Part shown: one piece after another, positions 5,120 through 6,359 of the stretch
How the letters are laid out: every line of letters begins with the position of its first letter
Numbering within the stretch: the stretch's first letter is position 1
From: an uncultured Ruminococcus sp.
GTDB taxonomy: Bacteria > Bacillota > Clostridia > Oscillospirales > Ruminococcaceae
Assembly: GCA_902796865.1 (NCBI GenBank)
Contig: CADBQZ010000009.1
Span: forward strand, 1-6,359
Direction: 5' to 3'
Length of the DNA stretch: 6,359 nt
The notes under the pieces: model-generated
The model's database searches: none
Seen by the model: only the letters and a program-made list of their open reading frames with translations
Told to the model about the DNA's origin: nothing
Position numbers and translations under genes: made by a program

Positions 5120-6130
5120 TCAAAGAAGCATTATACCGTTTTCTTTACACTTTTTCTCCATATCCTCAGGCCATACAGATACCTGTACTTCACCGATATG
5201 TGCTTTTTCAAGCAGAAGCATACAAAGTCTTGACTGTCCGATACCGCCGCCTATAGTAAGCGGAAGTTTTCCTTCTGCAATACCCTTATGATATTCGTAC
5301 TGCATCCTGTCTTCTGCTCCGCATTCCTTGAGCTGAGCTTCGAGTGATCTTTCATCAACACGGATACCCATAGAGGATACCTCAAAGCCGCACTTCAAAA
5401 CATCGTTCCAGAAGAACAGATCACCATTTAGTGACCAGTCATCATAGTCAGGTGCACGTCCGTCATGAGGCTTGCCGCTCTTTAACTTTCCGCCTATCTG
5501 CATTATGAAAACAGTTTTATACTTTTCACAGATAAGGTTTTCTCTTTCCTTGGAAGTCTTGTCAGGATACATATCTTCAAGCTCCTGAGATGTTATAAAA
5601 TGTACATCATCACTTACATGGAGAGCAAGCTGAGGGTAACGAAGGCTTACTTTTCTTTTGGTGTATACTATCGCTTTCACTATAAACCTAACAGTTTCCT
5701 TTAAAAATTCAACATTTCTGTCTTCCCTGTTTATGACTTTTTCCCAGTCCCACTGATCTACAAAGATAGAATGAACATTGTCTGCATCATCATCACGTCT
5801 TATAGCGTTCATATCTGTATAGATACCTTCGCCGGCATTGTAACCGTACCTGTAAAGAGCCATTCTCTTCCATTTAGCAAGCGACTGAACGACCTCCGCA
5901 TCATTTTCTATCTCCTTGATAGAAAAATCAACTTTTCTTTCAACACCGTTCAAATCATCATTTATACCACTGCCCTTTCTGACAATAAGCGGTGCTGTTA
6001 CTCTGTCGAGAGTAAGTGCAAATGAAAGCGCCTGCTGAAAAACGTCCTTAATATATTTTATTGCGTGCTGAGTCTCTCTGAGTGTAAGCTTTGAGCTATA
6101 ACCTTCCGGTATAGTGAGTGATCTTGACAT
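5120..6130 (-). CDS. asnA: Aspartate-ammonia ligase (asparagine synthetase A)
   Basis: AsnA (EC 6.3.1.1) makes asparagine from aspartate, ammonia and ATP via an aspartyl-AMP intermediate; it is soluble and uses free ammonia, unlike glutamine-dependent AsnB. The 336 residues match the family length (E. coli about 330). The fold is that of the class II aminoacyl-tRNA synthetase core. Visible signatures are APLIV..GSGINDDLNGVERKVDF (46-69), LAKWKRMAL (84-92), the DQWDWEK region (125-131), DGRAPDYDDWSLNGD (223-237), and the ATP-site motif LTIGGGIGQSRLCMLLL (291-307) followed by HIGEVQVSVWPED. AAGGAAG (6144-6138) is 7 nt before the ATG. The start lies 18 nt after the asnS stop, so the two are probably one transcript with asnS first. 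The promoter, and any T-box or other leader, lies beyond the right edge of the window. Confidence 0.97.
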   Translation of the reverse strand: MSRSLTIPEGYSSKLTLRETQHAIKYIKDVFQQALSFALTLDRVTAPLIVRKGSGINDDLNGVERKVDFSIKEIENDAEVVQSLAKWKRMALYRYGYNAGEGIYTDMNAIRRDDDADNVHSIFVDQWDWEKVINREDRNVEFLKETVRFIVKAIVYTKRKVSLRYPQLALHVSDDVHFITSQELEDMYPDKTSKERENLICEKYKTVFIMQIGGKLKSGKPHDGRAPDYDDWSLNGDLFFWNDVLKCGFEVSSMGIRVDERSLEAQLKECGAEDRMQYEYHKGIAEGKLPLTIGGGIGQSRLCMLLLEKAHIGEVQVSVWPEDMEKKCKENGIMLL

Positions 6131-6148
6131 AATAAAACTTCCTTTCTG

Positions 6149-6359
6149 TTATCTGATACTTCCGACTGTTCTCGGATAGAGGATAACATCTCTGATATTT
6201 GATACACCTGTAACGTACATTATAAGACGCTCGAAACCAAGTCCATATCCGCCGTGCGGAACAGAACCAAACTTTCTGAGATCAAGATAGTCACTATAAA
6301 GATCAAGATTCATATTTCTTTCCTTCATTGCAGCTATGAGCTTATCATAATCCGCTTCA
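6149..6359 (-). CDS. asnS: Asparaginyl-tRNA synthetase, C-terminal fragment (truncated by window edge)
   Basis: The visible 69 residues are the end of a class IIb aminoacyl-tRNA synthetase. Class II motif 3 reads [16 protein letters not shown] (about 36-51 of the fragment), preceded by [12 protein letters not shown] and followed by [11 protein letters not shown]. The combination YLDLR(K/R)(F/Y)G(S/T)VPH...GFERL...TG..NIRDV identifies AsnRS rather than AspRS or LysRS, and the downstream asnA supports this. The enzyme attaches asparagine to tRNA-Asn. The C-terminus is YPRTVGSIR, where many AsnRS proteins end close to FPRTPGNAEF. It still ends right after the Pro-Arg-Thr, so this is tail variation and not truncation. 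The first whole codon visible is at 6358-6356; the 5' part lies outside the window. Confidence 0.92.
   Translation of the reverse strand, partial: EADYDKLIAAMKERNMNLDLYSDYLDLRKFGSVPHGGYGLGFERLIMYVTGVSNIRDVILYPRTVGSIR

Overview
The window looks like chromosomal DNA from a low-GC Firmicute of the class Clostridia, most like Ruminococcus and relatives (Oscillospiraceae). The grounds are AT-rich intergenic DNA, strong AGGAGG-type ribosome binding sites, extended -10 promoters (TGnTATAAT), compact intrinsic terminators, a long-form HPF, a LytR-CpsA-Psr protein with a long Pro/Asn/Gln/Tyr tail, and an asnS-asnA pair. The genus is an inference from gene content and style and was not tested by any search. 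No mobile element, CRISPR array, rRNA or tRNA is visible.

Layout, left to right. (1) At 2-394 (+) is the 3' part of a HAD-superfamily phosphatase of the beta-phosphoglucomutase type, cut by the window edge. (2) At 395-1094 is a self-contained unit: phased A-tracts, an extended -10 promoter, a perfect palindrome in the 5' leader, hpf with a TTG start, and a strong terminator. (3) At 1096-2766 is a second unit: an extended -10 promoter, an 11-bp inverted repeat over the predicted transcription start, a 30-codon membrane-peptide ORF (1193-1285), then an LCP-family cell-wall glycopolymer transferase (1304-2707), ending in a 16-bp perfect hairpin shared with the convergent gene. (4) At 2775-3371 (-) is a class I SAM methyltransferase with its own promoter. 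(5) At 3542-5041 (+), divergent from the methyltransferase, is a polytopic MOP-superfamily flippase of the SpoVB/polysaccharide-exporter type. (6) After another two-way terminator, on the minus strand, are asnA (5120-6130) and the 3' end of asnS (6149 to the window edge), with asnS upstream in transcription.

How the genes relate. asnS and asnA form an operon-like pair: AsnA makes asparagine from aspartate and ammonia, and AsnRS loads it on tRNA-Asn. The LCP protein and the flippase both belong to cell-envelope polymer biology (attachment and lipid-linked export), but they are in separate transcription units, so a shared pathway is only a possibility. HPF is a stationary-phase ribosome dimerisation factor.

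The genes are mostly ordinary housekeeping genes. I found no convincing undescribed multi-gene system. The points most worth a second look are the 30-aa membrane peptide before the LCP gene, the two different leader palindromes placed just after consecutive promoters, the phased A-tracts upstream of hpf, and the 15-bp-period repeat that encodes the cytoplasmic tail of the LCP protein.
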